Source: Candidatus Methanoperedentaceae archaeon (GTDB lineage: Archaea > Halobacteriota > Methanosarcinia > Methanosarcinales > Methanoperedenaceae). From it: a DNA stretch of 7,851 bases. Both the position numbers and the translations under genes were made by a program. Below are positions 6,637 to 7,851 of this stretch, in pieces (position 1 is the first letter of the stretch; the number at the start of each line of letters is the position of its first letter). The stretch covers positions 1 through 7,851 of the forward strand of contig DUGO01000224.1 in NCBI GenBank assembly GCA_013331375.1. The letters run 5' to 3'. Under the pieces are notes generated by a model that ran no database searches, was not told the origin of the DNA, and saw only the letters and a program-made list of their open reading frames with translations.

Positions 6637-7830
6637 TTGGAATATAAGAGAATCGTGACATATGTAGCAATGCTGCTGGCAGTAGCGGCTGCGACTTCGC
6701 CGGCAGCGGGACTATCGGATCAGGAACAATTGGGCAAGAACCTCTTCTTTGACACAAACCTGTCAGAGCCGAAGGGTCAGTCCTGCGCGGATTGCCACGG
6801 CACTGAAGTGGGCTTTACAGGACCTGACTCCACCATAAATGCTCTTGGTGCGGTTTATGAAGGTGCAGTACCCGGAAGGTTTGGGAATCGCAAGCCGCCT
6901 GCAGCGTCCTATGCGGGTGACAGCCCAGTCCTTCACTGGAACAGGATGTGGATAGGGGGCATGTTCTGGGATGGCAGGGCGACAGGCTGGACGCTCGGCG
7001 ATCCGCTGGCAGAGCAGGCACAGGGACCGTTCCTGAATCCGCTTGAGCAGAACAATCCGAGCCCCAGGGCAGTTGTTGACAAAGTACTTGCCTCATACTA
7101 TAGTCCGCTCTTCAAGCAAGTCTGTGGGGTAACGTATAATGTGACGGGATACTACGAGTGCGTCGCACGGTCAATAGCCGCGTACGAGCGCTCGAATGAA
7201 GTTACTGCATTCACCTCCAGGTATGACTATTATCTCGCCGGGAAGCTACAGCTAACCGCCCAGGAGGCGCAGGGACTCACGCTGTTCGAAGGCAAGGCGA
7301 TGTGCGCGAATTGTCATACAAGCAAACCTGGACCAAATAATGCACGCCCGCTGTTCACAGATTATACCTACGATAACCTCGGGATCCCGAAGAATCCGAT
7401 GAATCCGTTCTACTATGAACCGGAATGGAATCCAAAGGGTCTTGCCTGGGTGGACGAGGGGCTCGGCGGCTTCCTTAAGAGCAATGGCAATTCGTCCAAA
7501 GTATATCAACCAGAGATGGGCAAGTTCAAGGTCCCGACCCTGCGCAATGTGGACAGGAGACCGAGTGACACCTTCATTAAAGCATACGGGCACAACGGCT
7601 ACTTCAAGTCCCTAAAGCAGATCGTGCACTTCTACAACACAAGGGATGCGCTGCCTACATGCAATCCAAAGATGGCAGGTCTTATGCCTGGAGTGGACTG
7701 CTGGCCTGCTCCTGAAGTGTCGAAGAACATCAATAAAGCCGAGATGGGCAACCTTGGTCTGAACAATACCGAAGAAGATGCGATTGTTGCATTCCTGAAG
7801 ACGCTATCAGATGGCTACGTACAGCAATAG
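6637..7830 (+). CDS. secreted di-haem c-type cytochrome, MauG / cytochrome c peroxidase family
   Basis: The 397-residue protein starts at TTG with a signal peptide: a charged MEYKR, a hydrophobic core through about residue 20, and likely cleavage near 24-25. It is exported, and haem is attached outside the membrane. Two CxxCH haem sites are CADCH (50-54) and CANCH (223-227), one per cytochrome domain, as in bacterial di-haem peroxidases. FWDGRA (110-115) holds W111, matching the inter-haem tryptophan of these enzymes. FKVPTLRNV (297-305) and YGHNGYFKSLKQIVHFYN (317-334) are family hallmarks. Y333 appears to fall where peroxidases have the methionine haem ligand, as in MauG, whose ligand there is tyrosine; this favours a MauG-like oxidase over a classical peroxidase. 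C163/C175 and C342/C355 could form disulfides. The substrate is unknown, and the next gene lies outside the window. The family is common in bacteria, so lateral acquisition is plausible. Confidence 0.92.
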   Translation: MEYKRIVTYVAMLLAVAAATSPAAGLSDQEQLGKNLFFDTNLSEPKGQSCADCHGTEVGFTGPDSTINALGAVYEGAVPGRFGNRKPPAASYAGDSPVLHWNRMWIGGMFWDGRATGWTLGDPLAEQAQGPFLNPLEQNNPSPRAVVDKVLASYYSPLFKQVCGVTYNVTGYYECVARSIAAYERSNEVTAFTSRYDYYLAGKLQLTAQEAQGLTLFEGKAMCANCHTSKPGPNNARPLFTDYTYDNLGIPKNPMNPFYYEPEWNPKGLAWVDEGLGGFLKSNGNSSKVYQPEMGKFKVPTLRNVDRRPSDTFIKAYGHNGYFKSLKQIVHFYNTRDALPTCNPKMAGLMPGVDCWPAPEVSKNINKAEMGNLGLNNTEEDAIVAFLKTLSDGYVQQ

Positions 7831-7851
7831 ATAGATGACCATAAGCGCCGG

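Overview
The window looks like part of an archaeal chromosome, most likely from a methanogen or anaerobic alkane/methane oxidiser related to Methanosarcina and the ANME groups. The grounds are an archaea-specific family (DUF22-like), AT-rich TATA boxes at archaeal spacing, GGAGG/GGTGAT-type Shine-Dalgarno sites, methanogen-like branched-chain amino-acid genes, and a secreted c-type cytochrome of the kind such lineages use. The exact lineage is an inference and cannot be settled from this sequence alone.

Layout. Positions 1-2195 (+ strand) carry the 3' end of dapA, then dapB overlapping it by 4 bases, then an unrecognised 362-residue protein 33 bases further on. This is a lysine/diaminopimelate segment with a passenger gene. 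It meets, tail to tail and only 9 bases apart, a minus-strand branched-chain amino-acid operon read from about 6018 down to 2205: a LeuA/CimA-type acyl synthase, then ilvB (catalytic subunit) and ilvN (ACT regulatory subunit) of acetolactate synthase. Divergent from this operon, across a compact shared promoter, is a small DUF22-like archaeal gene (6076-6486). After a 150-base gap with its own TATA box and leader comes a secreted di-haem MauG/cytochrome c peroxidase-like protein (6637-7830).

How they work together. DapA and DapB make tetrahydrodipicolinate from aspartate semialdehyde and pyruvate. The LeuA/CimA enzyme, IlvB and IlvN make keto-acid precursors of leucine, isoleucine and valine. 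The di-haem protein is extracytoplasmic and belongs to redox or peroxide metabolism or protein-residue oxidation; it has no evident link with the biosynthetic genes.

Most noteworthy point. The LeuA/CimA gene has an intact catalytic N-terminus ([13 protein letters not shown]) whose frame opens after a stop codon with no ATG, GTG or TTG before that motif. A well-placed ATG with a near-perfect Shine-Dalgarno lies just upstream in another frame, so a one-base frameshift (sequence error, mutation or recoding) is implied. The same Shine-Dalgarno can be folded into a small hairpin. I see no CRISPR, transposon, tRNA or rRNA, and no convincing undescribed multi-gene system.
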